Of a stretch of DNA of 64,000 nucleotides, positions 34,525 through 43,661 are shown piece after piece. Positions within the stretch are counted from its first letter, which is position 1. Each line of letters begins with the position of its first letter. The position numbers and the translations under genes were made by a program. Source of the stretch: Alkalibacillus silvisoli (GTDB lineage: Bacteria > Bacillota > Bacilli > Bacillales > Alkalibacillaceae); the NCBI RefSeq assembly GCF_039521975.1, contig NZ_BAAACZ010000009.1, forward strand, positions 310,001 to 374,000, given 5' to 3'. The notes under the pieces are model-generated. The model made no database searches and was not told where the DNA came from. It worked only from the letters and a program-made list of their open reading frames with translations.

Positions 34525-34956
34525 ATGGATTTTAACATTTATATGCAAGATTTCGTTAATCAAGCAAGAACAGAAATTACAGAAGCAGGCTATGAAGAAT
34601 TAACAACGCCAGAAGAAGTAGATCAAGCTTTTTCTCGTAAAGGGACTACCCTAGTTGCGGTTAACTCAATTTGTGGTTGTGCTGGTGGTGTTGCTCGTCC
34701 TGCAGCAGCAAATGCTGTTCATTACGATTACCGCCCAGACCATTTAGTAACTGTCTTTGCAGGTCAAGACCGCGAAGCAACAGAACAAGCAAGAGGATAT
34801 TTTGAAGGTTTTCCACCATCTTCACCATCATTTGCTCTTATGAAGGATGGTAAAATTGTAACAATGGTTGAGCGTCATGAAGTTGAAAGCTCAACTCCAG
34901 TAGAGGTTGTACAACAACTACAAAAAATCTTCGATGAACATTGTGAAGAATTCTAA
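34525..34956 (+). CDS. brxB: bacilliredoxin BrxB (YqiW)
   Basis: A 143-residue thioredoxin-like protein of the BrxA/BrxB (YphP/YqiW) family, which removes bacillithiol from S-bacillithiolated proteins. The active site is visible as NSICGCAGGVARPAA, the CGC motif of the family. ATG 34525 follows AAGGAG by 9 nt; upstream open frame has no initiation signal. It lies after the bkd operon as yqiW does in B. subtilis. It implies that the organism makes bacillithiol. Confidence 0.94.
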   Translation: MDFNIYMQDFVNQARTEITEAGYEELTTPEEVDQAFSRKGTTLVAVNSICGCAGGVARPAAANAVHYDYRPDHLVTVFAGQDREATEQARGYFEGFPPSSPSFALMKDGKIVTMVERHEVESSTPVEVVQQLQKIFDEHCEEF

Positions 34957-34963
34957 TTTTTAG

Positions 34964-34989
34964 AAAGGTGGCGTCATACCACCTTTTTT
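34964..34989 (+). terminator. Rho-independent terminator after brxB
   Basis: AAAGGTGG pairs with CCACCTTT around a short loop and runs into TTTT. Confidence 0.85.
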
Positions 34990-35099
34990 CTTTTATGGTT
35001 TAACAATCATAATTTTTCTTATAAACATGGTTATTACAGATTATAGACGGGTAAATTATGGTATATTGAATACATAATAATCTAGAAAGAGGATGATCG

Positions 35100-36053
35100 A
35101 TGTTTAAAGTCGGTTCAAGGACGATTAAAACGGCTATTGGAGCACCTGTGTCGATTATTGTTGCACTAGCTTTAGATTTAGATAATGCGATTTCCGCTGG
35201 TATTTTAACAATTCTATGTATACAAGTGACTAGACAGCGGTCGTTAGAAACTGCTTGGTATCGGTTTTATGCTTGTTTAATAGGAATTGCAGTCGCGGGT
35301 ATTTTATTTGAATTAATTGGATATAACCCGTTAGTCATTGGCTTAGTTTTACTTGTGTTTATTCCAATAACTGTGCAGTTAGGTATAACAGAAGGGATTA
35401 TAACCAGTACTGTTATTATTCTTCATTTATACGGTGAAGGAGCAATGTCTGGGGCAATTGTTGTGAATGAAATTGTTTTATTATCAGTTGGTTTAGGTGT
35501 CGCTTTAATTTTAAATATGTATATGCCAAGTTTAGATACTGAATTGAAGAAAATCAGAGACGAACTAGAAGAAAACTTTTCTAAAATCTTAGGTGAAATT
35601 GCCAATTACTTAAAGACAGGAGATTATTATTGGTCAGGTCATGAAATAACAGAAACTGCTAGATTAATTGAAGAAGCAAATGAATTAGCATCAAGAGATG
35701 TTGAAAATCACCTACTTAGAAGGCATCATCCGTTTTATCATTATTTCCATATGAGGGAGAAACAGTTTGATATTTTAGAGCGTATGTTGCCACTCATTAG
35801 CCGGATTGATGCCACAGATGATGAGTATAATTATATCGGTGAGCTGTTTGAAGACCTAGCAGATCATGTGCACCCAGGAAATACAGCTGTTAAATATTTA
35901 GAAAAGTTAAACCACATTAGAAAGAAATTCAATAAGGAAAGCTTACCTAATGATCGTGAGATGTTTGAAAAAAGGGCTAACCTTTATTTGTTGTTGAATG
36001 AAATAGAGCAGTACCTTATTTTAAAGCGGTCTTATAAAAAGAGTGATATTTAA
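35100..36053 (+). CDS. yqjA: aromatic acid exporter family protein (YqjA-like)
   Basis: A 317-residue membrane protein. The N-terminal half (about residues 1-150) has six hydrophobic segments in the FUSC/ArAE arrangement, starting KVGSRTIKTAIGAPVSIIVA; the C-terminal half is a soluble helical domain with ENHLLRRHHPFYHYF. It belongs to the DUF939/aromatic acid exporter group, like B. subtilis YqjA. Substrate is unknown. An AGAGGA site precedes the ATG and a terminator follows. Confidence 0.85.
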   Translation: MFKVGSRTIKTAIGAPVSIIVALALDLDNAISAGILTILCIQVTRQRSLETAWYRFYACLIGIAVAGILFELIGYNPLVIGLVLLVFIPITVQLGITEGIITSTVIILHLYGEGAMSGAIVVNEIVLLSVGLGVALILNMYMPSLDTELKKIRDELEENFSKILGEIANYLKTGDYYWSGHEITETARLIEEANELASRDVENHLLRRHHPFYHYFHMREKQFDILERMLPLISRIDATDDEYNYIGELFEDLADHVHPGNTAVKYLEKLNHIRKKFNKESLPNDREMFEKRANLYLLLNEIEQYLILKRSYKKSDI

Positions 36054-36057
36054 ATGG

Positions 36058-36090
36058 AGTGAACCAGGTTATATTCTTGGTTCACTTTTT
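36058..36090 (+). terminator. Rho-independent terminator after yqjA
   Basis: AGTGAACCA pairs with TGGTTCACT around a loop of about 12 nt, followed by TTTT. Confidence 0.85.
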
Positions 36091-36176
36091 GATAGAATCA
36101 TCTATAAGGAAAAATGATCATTGGTCTAAGAGTGATATAATAATTGTTAAGCAATTGGGAGGTTTATTGGTTTATT

Positions 36177-36656
36177 ATGCAAATTAGAGAAATTGAAGCA
36201 AAAGACAATAAAACAATAGAACAAATTATTAAACGTTCATTGGAATCATGTGATTTAAATATTCCAGGAACAGCTTATTTTGACCCTCAACTGAGTAATT
36301 TAACCCAATATTATAATCTGCTTCCTAATGCAAAGTATTGGGTTTTGGTGAATGATCGAGATGAAGTAGTTGGTGGTGTAGGTATTGGACCATTTGGGGA
36401 AAAGAAAGAGATTTGTGAGTTACAAAAGTTATACATTAAACGTGAATATCAAGGTTTTGGTTTGTCCAAGAAGTTGATGGAAGAAGCGCTTAACTTCGCT
36501 AAAGAACATTATACATATTGTTATATTGAAACAATGAATCAACTTCAAACAGCTAATCAGCTTTACATTAAATTTAATTTCAAACAACTCACAAACCCGC
36601 TAGAAGGATCAGAGCATAATGCAATGGATACGTGGTTTATCAAAGAGCTTTCATAA
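36177..36656 (+). CDS. GNAT family N-acetyltransferase
   Basis: A 159-residue acetyltransferase of the GNAT fold. The acetyl-CoA-binding motif is REYQGFGLSKKLMEEALNFA, preceded by the beta4 strand ICELQKLYIK; the C-terminal part YIETMNQLQTANQLYIKFNF is typical of small-molecule acetyltransferases. The ATG is 13 nt from GGGAGG, a long spacing, so a non-ATG start a few codons upstream is possible. The substrate is unknown. Confidence 0.85.
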   Translation: MQIREIEAKDNKTIEQIIKRSLESCDLNIPGTAYFDPQLSNLTQYYNLLPNAKYWVLVNDRDEVVGGVGIGPFGEKKEICELQKLYIKREYQGFGLSKKLMEEALNFAKEHYTYCYIETMNQLQTANQLYIKFNFKQLTNPLEGSEHNAMDTWFIKELS

Positions 36657-36729
36657 ATAGGGTATTTAGATAAATTTATGTACTAACTCCCGTTTTAAAA
36701 ATCATACTTGACCTATTATCATTGATTGT

Positions 36730-37266
36730 TCATTTTGTATATCGATTTGCATAACTGCTCGCAACAAACGCTTCAGGCTTAATTTTAGGTTCCGCACCAT
36801 AAGACTCAATTCGAGCGACCATTTCATTGATAAACATATTGGTTTTATTACGCTTTCCTGCGCCTATATCAATATGTCCTTCAATAGTAAAACTAGCACC
36901 ACGATCGATGTGGGGTAATACCATTTCATACATCGCATCTTTGCGTTCTTGGGTGAACATAGTGAAGACGTCTTCAGAAAGGGATGTTTCATATGAGATC
37001 TTTTGATGTAAGTTGGTTATTTTCTGAGGGAATTTAACTTTTCTTAGACATGCCCATGCTCCTTTTCCCTCGTTTTGAATGACAATCCCAGTAATAAAAG
37101 TTGTTTGGCTTTTATGGACTTGTGAATCCGTTCCAATCATCAGTTTATAATTTCCACCTGGGTCTATGCGTATGAAATTCTTTATATGGTCAAATACCTG
37201 TTCAAACGTCATGTTCTTCTCTTTTAAATTTTTGAACGTATAGTTCAGTACTCGATAATGTAACAT
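36730..37266 (-). CDS. ykuK: YkuK family RNase H-like protein (DUF458)
   Basis: A 178-residue protein with the RNase H-like signature LMIGTDSQVHKSQTTFITG and the conserved tail PEAFVASSYANRYTK, matching YkuK/DUF458. The acidic residues expected of the fold (GTDS, SLSED, GHIDIG) are present, but nuclease activity is not established for the family. GGAGGG precedes the ATG by 9 nt. It stands alone on the minus strand between plus-strand and minus-strand operons. Confidence 0.88.
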   Translation of the reverse strand: MLHYRVLNYTFKNLKEKNMTFEQVFDHIKNFIRIDPGGNYKLMIGTDSQVHKSQTTFITGIVIQNEGKGAWACLRKVKFPQKITNLHQKISYETSLSEDVFTMFTQERKDAMYEMVLPHIDRGASFTIEGHIDIGAGKRNKTNMFINEMVARIESYGAEPKIKPEAFVASSYANRYTK

Positions 37267-37479
37267 GACAACCCTCCATTTTCTTTCGTCTTAAGCGTTT
37301 GTCTAATATTATTATATTTTAAATTTATTTTATTATTATGGATAAAATGGTTGGGCTTTGCACTTGTGATGGTTGGTTTTACGTACAGTAAAAGAGATAG
37401 AATTAGAGACGAAATATTTAGGTGCTTATTGAAGTACCCGGAATAGGTGATCAACAGCAGATGACTTTTAAAGATGCTG

Positions 37480-37522
37480 AAAAAAATTAAGCATCAAATT
37501 GTTTTTCAATTCAATGCTTAAT
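37480..37522 (-). terminator. Rho-independent terminator of the nadBCA operon
   Basis: Read on the minus strand, TTAAGCAT...AATTG pairs with CAATT...ATGCTTAA around AAAAA and runs into seven T residues. It ends the nad operon 9 bases after nadA. Confidence 0.88.
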
Positions 37523-37531
37523 CCACAATGA

Positions 37532-38632
37532 CTATTTAATTAACATACGATTTAATGCTCTTGTGGCATCGTTACTGATTTGGTCGCTTACAGTAATTGG
37601 ATTGACTGGCTCACCATTTTTAAGTGAATCAAGGCACCATGCTAGGTGAGGCAAATCAATTCGATTCATTGTTAAACAAGGGCACATGTGTGGGTTTAAT
37701 GAAATGATATGTTGATCAGGGTTCTCTTTAATAAGCCTCTTTACCAGGTTCATTTCTGTTCCGATTGCCCATTCGCTACCGGCTGGTGAATTTTCGATCG
37801 TTTCAATAATATGACGAGTTGAGCCTGAATCATCAGATAATGCTACAACCTCACGTTTACACTCAGGGTGTACAATTATGTTCATATTGGGATGTTTAGC
37901 TCTAACTTCATAGACATTAGGTACAGTGAAATTTTCATGTACAGAACAATGCCCTTTCCATAGAATAACTTTTAAATCATCTAAGTCCCCTTCATAATTT
38001 AATGTCTCTAAAATAGGATCCCAAACTGCCATTTCTTCTAAAGGAATGCCGAGGTTATAGGCTGTATTTCTTCCTAAGTGTTGATCAGGTAAAAATAAGA
38101 TCTTCTCCTTACGTTCAAAAGCCCATTTCATCATGTCTTTTGCGTTAGAAGAAGTAATCGTTGCCCCCCCATGCTTACCAACAAAAGCTTTAATAGCGGC
38201 AGTTGAATTCACATAAGTAATCGGGATCATCGTACCTTTAACTAATTGAGTTAGTTGATCCCATGCCACTTCAGTTTGATTAATATTAGCCATATCCGCC
38301 ATTGAACAGCCAGCACGCATGTCTGGTAAGTAAACGTGTTGATCATGATCTGTGAGAATGTCTGCTGTTTCTGCCATAAAATGAACGCCACAAAAGACAA
38401 TATGTTTAGCTGTAGTACTGGCTGACTTTTGAGCTAATTCTAATGAATCTCCTCGTGCATCTGCAAATTCGATGACCTCATCTTTTTGATAATGGTGACC
38501 GGGTATAAACAATTGATCTCCTAAAGTGTCCTTTGCCCTTTGAATTAATTGTCTTAATTCATCTTCGTTCATGTTTTTATATTTCTCAGGGATTTTCGAT
38601 ACAGATTGCTCTATTTGTTGTAATAAGGACAT
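37532..38632 (-). CDS. nadA: quinolinate synthase
   Basis: A 366-residue [4Fe-4S] enzyme condensing iminoaspartate with dihydroxyacetone phosphate to quinolinate. Cysteines in the family positions are seen in MRAGCSMADMAN, VHPECKREV and PHMCPCLTMN; FIPGHHYQKDEVIEFAD and VNSTAAIKAF are also characteristic. Its start overlaps the nadC stop by one base. Maturation of the cluster likely depends on the NifS encoded divergently. Confidence 0.96.
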   Translation of the reverse strand: MSLLQQIEQSVSKIPEKYKNMNEDELRQLIQRAKDTLGDQLFIPGHHYQKDEVIEFADARGDSLELAQKSASTTAKHIVFCGVHFMAETADILTDHDQHVYLPDMRAGCSMADMANINQTEVAWDQLTQLVKGTMIPITYVNSTAAIKAFVGKHGGATITSSNAKDMMKWAFERKEKILFLPDQHLGRNTAYNLGIPLEEMAVWDPILETLNYEGDLDDLKVILWKGHCSVHENFTVPNVYEVRAKHPNMNIIVHPECKREVVALSDDSGSTRHIIETIENSPAGSEWAIGTEMNLVKRLIKENPDQHIISLNPHMCPCLTMNRIDLPHLAWCLDSLKNGEPVNPITVSDQISNDATRALNRMLIK

Positions 38633-39486
38633 TACAGTACACGCTCCTTTTCAAATTGATGATTGGCACTAAAATCTAATGATTCAATTTGATGGGTTAA
38701 ACAGCCCATTGAAATAACATCAACATTTAAACTTCGATATTGTGGTAGCTCTTGAATGTTAACCCCTCCTGAGAGCTCAATTGTGATGTCTCTTGGAATT
38801 AGTTGAATGAGTTTATAAAGTTCAGAGATTTCTATGTTATCAAGCATAATCACATCAACATTTGATTCAACAGCTTCAACCACTTGCTGTTCATGTTCTG
38901 CTTCAACTTCAATTTTGACCATATGACCTATGTTTTCACGAATCCGCTTAACAGCTTCTTTAACTGACCCAACAAAGGAAATGTGATTGTCTTTAATCAA
39001 TACAGCATCATCTAAGCGCAGGCGGTGATTAATTCCACCACCGACTCTTACGGCATATTTTTCTAGCATTCTTAACCCTGGTGTCGTTTTACGTGTATCT
39101 GAGATTTTAGTATGATCATGGTTTAAAGCTTTGACGGCTCTGTTTGTTTTGGTTGCAATACCAGAAAGTCGTTGAATCAGATTTAATACGACTCGTTCAC
39201 CTTTTAATAATGTATTAACTGATCCTTCTATATAAGCAATTTCTTGATTCTGTGAAATACTTTCGCCATCTTGAACAAGTAAAGAAACGTTAGCATTTTC
39301 ATCTAAAATTTTATAGCCTAATTTGATTATAGATTCACCACAAAAAATACCAGCTTCTTTAGACTGAATCGTCAGTGTACCGCGCTCTTGTTCGTTAAAT
39401 AAATAATCTGTTGTCACATCTAAATCTCCAAAGTCTTCTATAAAAAAATCTTTTAACATTTGCTCAAGCTTAAATTTGTTCAACAT
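38632..39486 (-). CDS. nadC: nicotinate-nucleotide pyrophosphorylase (carboxylating)
   Basis: A 284-residue quinolinate phosphoribosyltransferase yielding nicotinate mononucleotide. Visible motifs are LNLIQRLSGIATKT, DTRKTTPGLRMLEKYAVRVGGG.NHR, LIKDNHI and ELSGGVN. It overlaps the end of nadB by 17 nt and nadA by 1 nt, so all three are translationally coupled. Confidence 0.96.
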   Translation of the reverse strand: MLNKFKLEQMLKDFFIEDFGDLDVTTDYLFNEQERGTLTIQSKEAGIFCGESIIKLGYKILDENANVSLLVQDGESISQNQEIAYIEGSVNTLLKGERVVLNLIQRLSGIATKTNRAVKALNHDHTKISDTRKTTPGLRMLEKYAVRVGGGINHRLRLDDAVLIKDNHISFVGSVKEAVKRIRENIGHMVKIEVEAEHEQQVVEAVESNVDVIMLDNIEISELYKLIQLIPRDITIELSGGVNIQELPQYRSLNVDVISMGCLTHQIESLDFSANHQFEKERVL

Positions 39487-40988
39487 ATTCCCCTCTTTCT
39501 AAGTGCGTGTGTTTTAAAGCTATATTAGAACCAACCATATGATGGCATCCAAGGCTTTCTGTTCGTATTAAAGCAGCCGTTGTGATGAGGTTCGCCATTT
39601 TGTATGCGACAAATCTGTTAAATGTTTCTATATTAACTTCAACTAGATTGCTAGAATTAAGTAATAAGTTTAACCAATCATGCTGCTTCTTTAACTGTTC
39701 AAATTCCCTTATAATGCCGACGTTCTCCATCATAGAGTTTTTGAGTTTATATAAGGGAGGAAGTTCAGGTACTTGATTTTTCTCTATAGTTGACAGTGTG
39801 ATCTCTTCATCTATTAAAGGTTGATTGTTTAAATGGTTAGCTAATTCCTGCCCCATAACGAGTCCTTCTAATAGTGAGTTGCTCGCTAAACGATTAGCCC
39901 CATGAAGACCAGTGTTAGCCACTTCACCAATACAGTAAAGTCTATTAATATTTGTTTCTCCTTTAATATTTGTTACGACCCCACCAATCATAAAATGAGC
40001 ACCTGGACTAATCGGAATCAACCCGCTTTCTATATCAATGCCATACTCAGTGCACAGTTTACTAATTGAAGGAAAACGTGTTTGAAACTGATTTATATTA
40101 GCAACTGATAAATAAACATCGTTCCCAATTAACTTATTGTTATAAATCGTCTGAGCTACTATATGCCTTGGTGCTAAGTCTTTTAGAGGGTGAATGCTAT
40201 CCATGATCGGTTTTCCATTTTGGTTGACTAGTATTGCACCTTCTCCACGAACAGCTTCAGAAATTAATCCATATGTTTCATCGTTTAAATAAAGTAATGT
40301 CGGATGAAATTGGATGAATTCTAAATCAGAAACGACAGCACCGACTTGGTGAGCCAACACAACACCATCACCTAATGCGTGAGAACTATTGGATGTATAT
40401 TCATAAATTGAACCACATCCCCCTGTTGCTAAAACAGTGTGGCTTGCTGTAATGGTATAAAATTGTTCGTTTGAATCGATCAATTGAGCGCCATAACATT
40501 CATTTGATTCAGGATTGGCTAACAATCGATAGATGACATTATTTTCAGGTAAGCGTAATAGAATCATCCAATTGATTGATTAGCGAATTTATTAAGTGTT
40601 TTCCTGTCGCATCTCCACCAGCGTGCACGATTCTTCGTTGTTGATGTGCGCCTTCTTTCCCTAAGATCAGTTGTTGGTTTATATGATCAAAAATTACGCC
40701 ATCATTAATCAACTGTTTAATAATATTTGGTGCTTTCTTTGTGACATAATTCACAATGAATGGCAAATTAAAATATTCTCCGGCTTTAAGTGTGTCATAA
40801 GCGTGATCATAGACGTGATCTGATTCACTGATGGCAGCGGCAATACCACCTTGTGCTAAATAAGAATTACTATTCGTTATTTTACCTTTAGTTACAATGG
40901 TTACGTCATAATGTTGGTTTAACTTCGTTGCAAGTTGGAGGGCGGCAATCCCACTACCAATAATGAGGATGTCTGTCTTTAACATCAT
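39470..40988 (-). pseudogene. nadB: L-aspartate oxidase with a frameshift
   Basis: Two overlapping frames together make one NadB. The first (40988 to 40545) has the FAD motif DILIIGSGIAALQLA, YLAQGGIAAAI and GKEGAHQQRRIVHAGGDATG; the second (to 39470) continues with HTVLATGGCGSIYEYTSN, QFHPTLL, RGEGAILVN, APRHIVA and GLHGANRLASNSLLEGLV. The join is near 40545-40567; losing one base there restores a continuous protein. No homopolymer or clear slippery sequence lies at the join. NadB makes iminoaspartate for NadA, so its loss would create an NAD precursor requirement unless the break is a sequencing error. It is first in nadB-nadC-nadA, with GAGGTG before the start. Confidence 0.85.
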
Positions 40989-41001
40989 TCACCTCTAAGT
41001 A

Positions 41002-41023
41002 TACATGTGTCTTGACACCTATA
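41002..41023. promoter_or_regulatory. NiaR operator in the nadB-nifS divergent gap
   Basis: The palindromic core GTGTCTTGACAC (41007-41018) lies in the 94-bp gap between divergent nadB and nifS. It fits the known NiaR (YrxA) motif, in which inverted TGTC/GACA halves flank TT. NiaR, encoded just downstream of nifS, represses NAD synthesis when nicotinate is available, so one site would control both directions. Confidence 0.75.
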
Positions 41024-41082
41024 TTTACATATTATTAAATAAATAGCAAGAGCATTAATTAAGTTTTTGGGGAGAGGATTTT

Positions 41083-42207
41083 TTGATTTATTTTGATTAC
41101 GCCGCTACAACACCAATGAGTAATACGGCGTTAACTGCCTATACTGAAGCGGCTAGGAAGTATTTTGGCAATGCGAATAGCATTCATGATTGTGGAACAG
41201 AAGCTCAACAAGTTTTACATTTATGTAAGCAAAAAGTAAGCACGTATATAGGAGCAACTCCCGAACAGATCCACTTTACTAGTGGAGGATCAGAAAGTAA
41301 TTTGTTGGCTATAGAGTATTTAAAACAACAGACTGTCGGTAAACATATTATTTTGTCTGCTGGTGAACACAACTCAATTAGACAAACTGAGGATAAGTTA
41401 ATCAATGAAGGATATGAAGTTAGTATTGTCTATTTTAATGAACAAGGAGTTATGGATCTTGAAATGTTGTATGAACTAACAAGAGACGATACAGCATTCA
41501 TTAGTGTACAACACATTAATGGTGAGATTGGAACAATTCAGCCAATTGATGAAATAAGCATATGGTGTCAGGAAAATCATATCAAACTCCATGTTGATGC
41601 TGTGCAAAGCTTTGGGAAAATAGATTTAACTCAAATAGCTAATCAAGTTGATAGCCTTTCAGTATCAGGTCATAAGATATACGGGCCTAAAGGAATTGGG
41701 TTACTATATTTAAAGGAAACCCCCATTTATGAACCATCTTTGTTTCAATTTGTCTTAAAAGGTAATACAGTAGATATCCCAAGTGTTGTTGCTTTTACAG
41801 CATCTTGTGAAGAGTCTGTGCATTTATTGAAACAAGAAGTGGTTCAAATGGAACAATTGAGACAAACATTTAAACAATCCTTAAACTATAAAGAATATAT
41901 CCGTTTTTTTGAAGCGGAAGAAGAGAATCAGCTTGCCTCAATTATTGGTATGGCTATTGAGCGTATGGATGGTCAATATGTTATGTTAGAATGTAATCGA
42001 CATAACTTTGCGATATCAACAGGAAGTGCATGTGATGTACGCTATCAAAAGATGACAAATACAATGGAAGCATTACAAGTTGGTGAAGAGACAGCGCGAC
42101 AATTTTTTAGAATATCATTTGGTCGATATACGACTGAATCTAATATTAGGTCCTTAGCTAAATGTTTAAATGACTTGATTCAATCACAAGTCATAAGTGG
42201 GGTGTGA
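41083..42207 (+). CDS. nifS: cysteine desulfurase NifS (NAD synthesis linked)
   Basis: A 374-residue class V PLP enzyme. It starts MIYFDYAATTPMS, has GGSESNLLAI, the PLP-lysine region SVSGHKIYGPKGIG, and the active-site cysteine loop STGSACDVRYQ. In B. subtilis the NifS beside nadA supplies sulfur for the NadA cluster, and the same divergent arrangement here supports that. The start is a TTG with GGAGAGG at 6 nt. It is followed 4 nt later by niaR. Confidence 0.94.
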   Translation: MIYFDYAATTPMSNTALTAYTEAARKYFGNANSIHDCGTEAQQVLHLCKQKVSTYIGATPEQIHFTSGGSESNLLAIEYLKQQTVGKHIILSAGEHNSIRQTEDKLINEGYEVSIVYFNEQGVMDLEMLYELTRDDTAFISVQHINGEIGTIQPIDEISIWCQENHIKLHVDAVQSFGKIDLTQIANQVDSLSVSGHKIYGPKGIGLLYLKETPIYEPSLFQFVLKGNTVDIPSVVAFTASCEESVHLLKQEVVQMEQLRQTFKQSLNYKEYIRFFEAEEENQLASIIGMAIERMDGQYVMLECNRHNFAISTGSACDVRYQKMTNTMEALQVGEETARQFFRISFGRYTTESNIRSLAKCLNDLIQSQVISGV

Positions 42208-42211
42208 TAAA

Positions 42212-42748
42212 TTGACTAATCAAAAGTTATCGAGTACTGAGCGTCGTCAACAAATACAAGCTTTATTAAAACATAGTGATGAGCCGAAAACAGGAAAAGA
42301 ACTTTCAGAAGTCTATTCCGTTAGTCGTCAAGTGATTGTAGGTGACATTGCTTTATTAAAGGCGCAAAATGAACCGATTATGTCAACAAGTCAAGGCTAT
42401 ATTTATATGAATAACCAGGATAAAGACTATTTATATGAACGAACCATCGCTTGTAGACATAATAGAGAAGAAACAGAAGAAGAGTTGAATATCTTAGTAG
42501 ACCACGGAGTATATGTAAAAGATGTCATTGTCGATCATTTGGTTTACGGCGAATTTAAAGCAGTCTTACATATCTCGAACCGGGTTGACGTTAAAAAGTT
42601 TGCAGCACAAATCCAAGAATCTAATGCATCTTTATTATCTGAATTAACAGGAGGTGTTCATCTACATACAATTGCAGCAAATGAAGAAGAGTTACTTGAT
42701 CAAGCTGAAAAAGCGTTAGATGATCAAGGATTCATTGTCAAAGAATAG
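42212..42748 (+). CDS. niaR: transcriptional repressor NiaR (YrxA)
   Basis: A 178-residue nicotinate-responsive repressor. The N-terminal helix-turn-helix (TGKELSEVYSVSRQVIVGDI) is followed by a 3H domain carrying the three conserved histidines in DHGVYVKD, VDHLVYGEF and GGVHLHTIAA. A TTG start at 42212 is preferred for its spacing from GGGGTG; a GTG at 42197 in the same frame is the alternative. Its operator candidate lies in the nadB-nifS gap. Confidence 0.94.
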   Translation: MTNQKLSSTERRQQIQALLKHSDEPKTGKELSEVYSVSRQVIVGDIALLKAQNEPIMSTSQGYIYMNNQDKDYLYERTIACRHNREETEEELNILVDHGVYVKDVIVDHLVYGEFKAVLHISNRVDVKKFAAQIQESNASLLSELTGGVHLHTIAANEEELLDQAEKALDDQGFIVKE

Positions 42749-42770
42749 TACAAAATTAATCATCATTTGT

Positions 42771-42802
42771 AACGTGGGTTCATCATTTGAATCCACGTTT
42801 TT
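42771..42802 (+). terminator. Rho-independent terminator after niaR
   Basis: AACGTGGGTTCA pairs with TGAATCCACGTT around a short loop, followed by TTT. It marks the right edge of the conserved core before the accessory block. Confidence 0.88.
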
Positions 42803-43180
42803 CATTTGATTATTAAATTTAAAATAGTTAGAAAAATATGTTAATATTAATTGAACTAAACATAGAATTGAAATGGTTTGAAGGTGGAACTTGTTAAGGG
42901 AAGGGGATAGTTAATTGATAAAACAAAAGCTTTATTTTGGCTGTGTTTCGTCACCATATAAGTTATCAATTCATCTATTTTCAGGTTCAGTTATATCCAC
43001 TTTGTACCGTGGAAGACGAGTAGTGTGACAACAATTGTTGTGGTTTTATTTTACATAATAGTTATAATTCCATTAACAGCATATTTAGCAGAAAAATTAG
43101 TAAAACACTCCTGACATAAAGTTCAATTGTTGTCGTTTGTAAGGTTAAATACAAATGTTAATAATCGAGGTGTCCGGTGC
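42803..43180 (+). other. 378-bp gap with possible small-gene remnants
   Basis: No convincing gene. Around 42880-42900 the sequence (AACTTGTTAAGGGAAG) weakly resembles the cassette-boundary motif found downstream. A short frame 43025-43114 (GTG, 29 codons) would encode one hydrophobic helix (TTIVVVLFYIIVIIPLTAYL), and another frame upstream (42915 on) reads 37 codons; together they look like debris of a small membrane protein gene rather than a functional one. Confidence 0.35.
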
Positions 43181-43642
43181 ATGATTAATTTAAATCCAAT
43201 TGGTATAGCTTACAATCAAAGAAATGAAATTGAGGATGATTACTGGGGAGGTATCGTAAGTCAGATTATTATTGATTCTAATTTGCCACAAGATGCTCTT
43301 GATGGAATTGAATCCTTCTCTCACGTTGATGTCATATACTACTTTCATCAAGTAGATCAAGATAAGATCGTGACAGGTGCAAGACACCCAAGAAATGATC
43401 ATAGCCTGCCAAAAGTCGGCATATTTGGTCAGCGTGGTAAAAACAGGCCGAATCAAATAGGACTAACGACAGTTAAAGTTGTCAAAACGGAGGGGAGAAA
43501 GTTAATGGTTGAAGGGCTTGATTGCATTAACGAAACACCTATACTAGACATAAAACCAGTAATGCAAGAATTTCTCCCACAAGGCCCAGTTAGACAACCA
43601 AAGTGGTCGCATGAAATTATGAGAAACTATTGGAATAATTAA
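43181..43642 (+). CDS. TrmO/TsaA-like SAM-dependent methyltransferase
   Basis: A 153-residue protein of the YaeB/TsaA family, whose E. coli member TrmO methylates t6A37 of tRNA using a beta-barrel SAM fold. The family path is clear: IGIAYNQRNEIEDDYWGG, IESFSHVDVIYYFHQV, ARHPRNDHSLPKVGIFGQR, RPNQIGLTTVKVV and GLDCINETPILDIKP. ATG 43181 has GAGGTG 8 nt upstream. The protein is a single-domain version; its true substrate cannot be told. It is the first of the same-direction accessory genes. Confidence 0.88.
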   Translation: MINLNPIGIAYNQRNEIEDDYWGGIVSQIIIDSNLPQDALDGIESFSHVDVIYYFHQVDQDKIVTGARHPRNDHSLPKVGIFGQRGKNRPNQIGLTTVKVVKTEGRKLMVEGLDCINETPILDIKPVMQEFLPQGPVRQPKWSHEIMRNYWNN

Positions 43643-43661
43643 AGTGTTGGAAGGGATCGTT

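Noticed and set aside
43025..43114. 29-codon membrane peptide between niaR and the TrmO-like gene
   Set aside because: Weak initiation signal and adjoining debris in another frame; described only as part of the gap.
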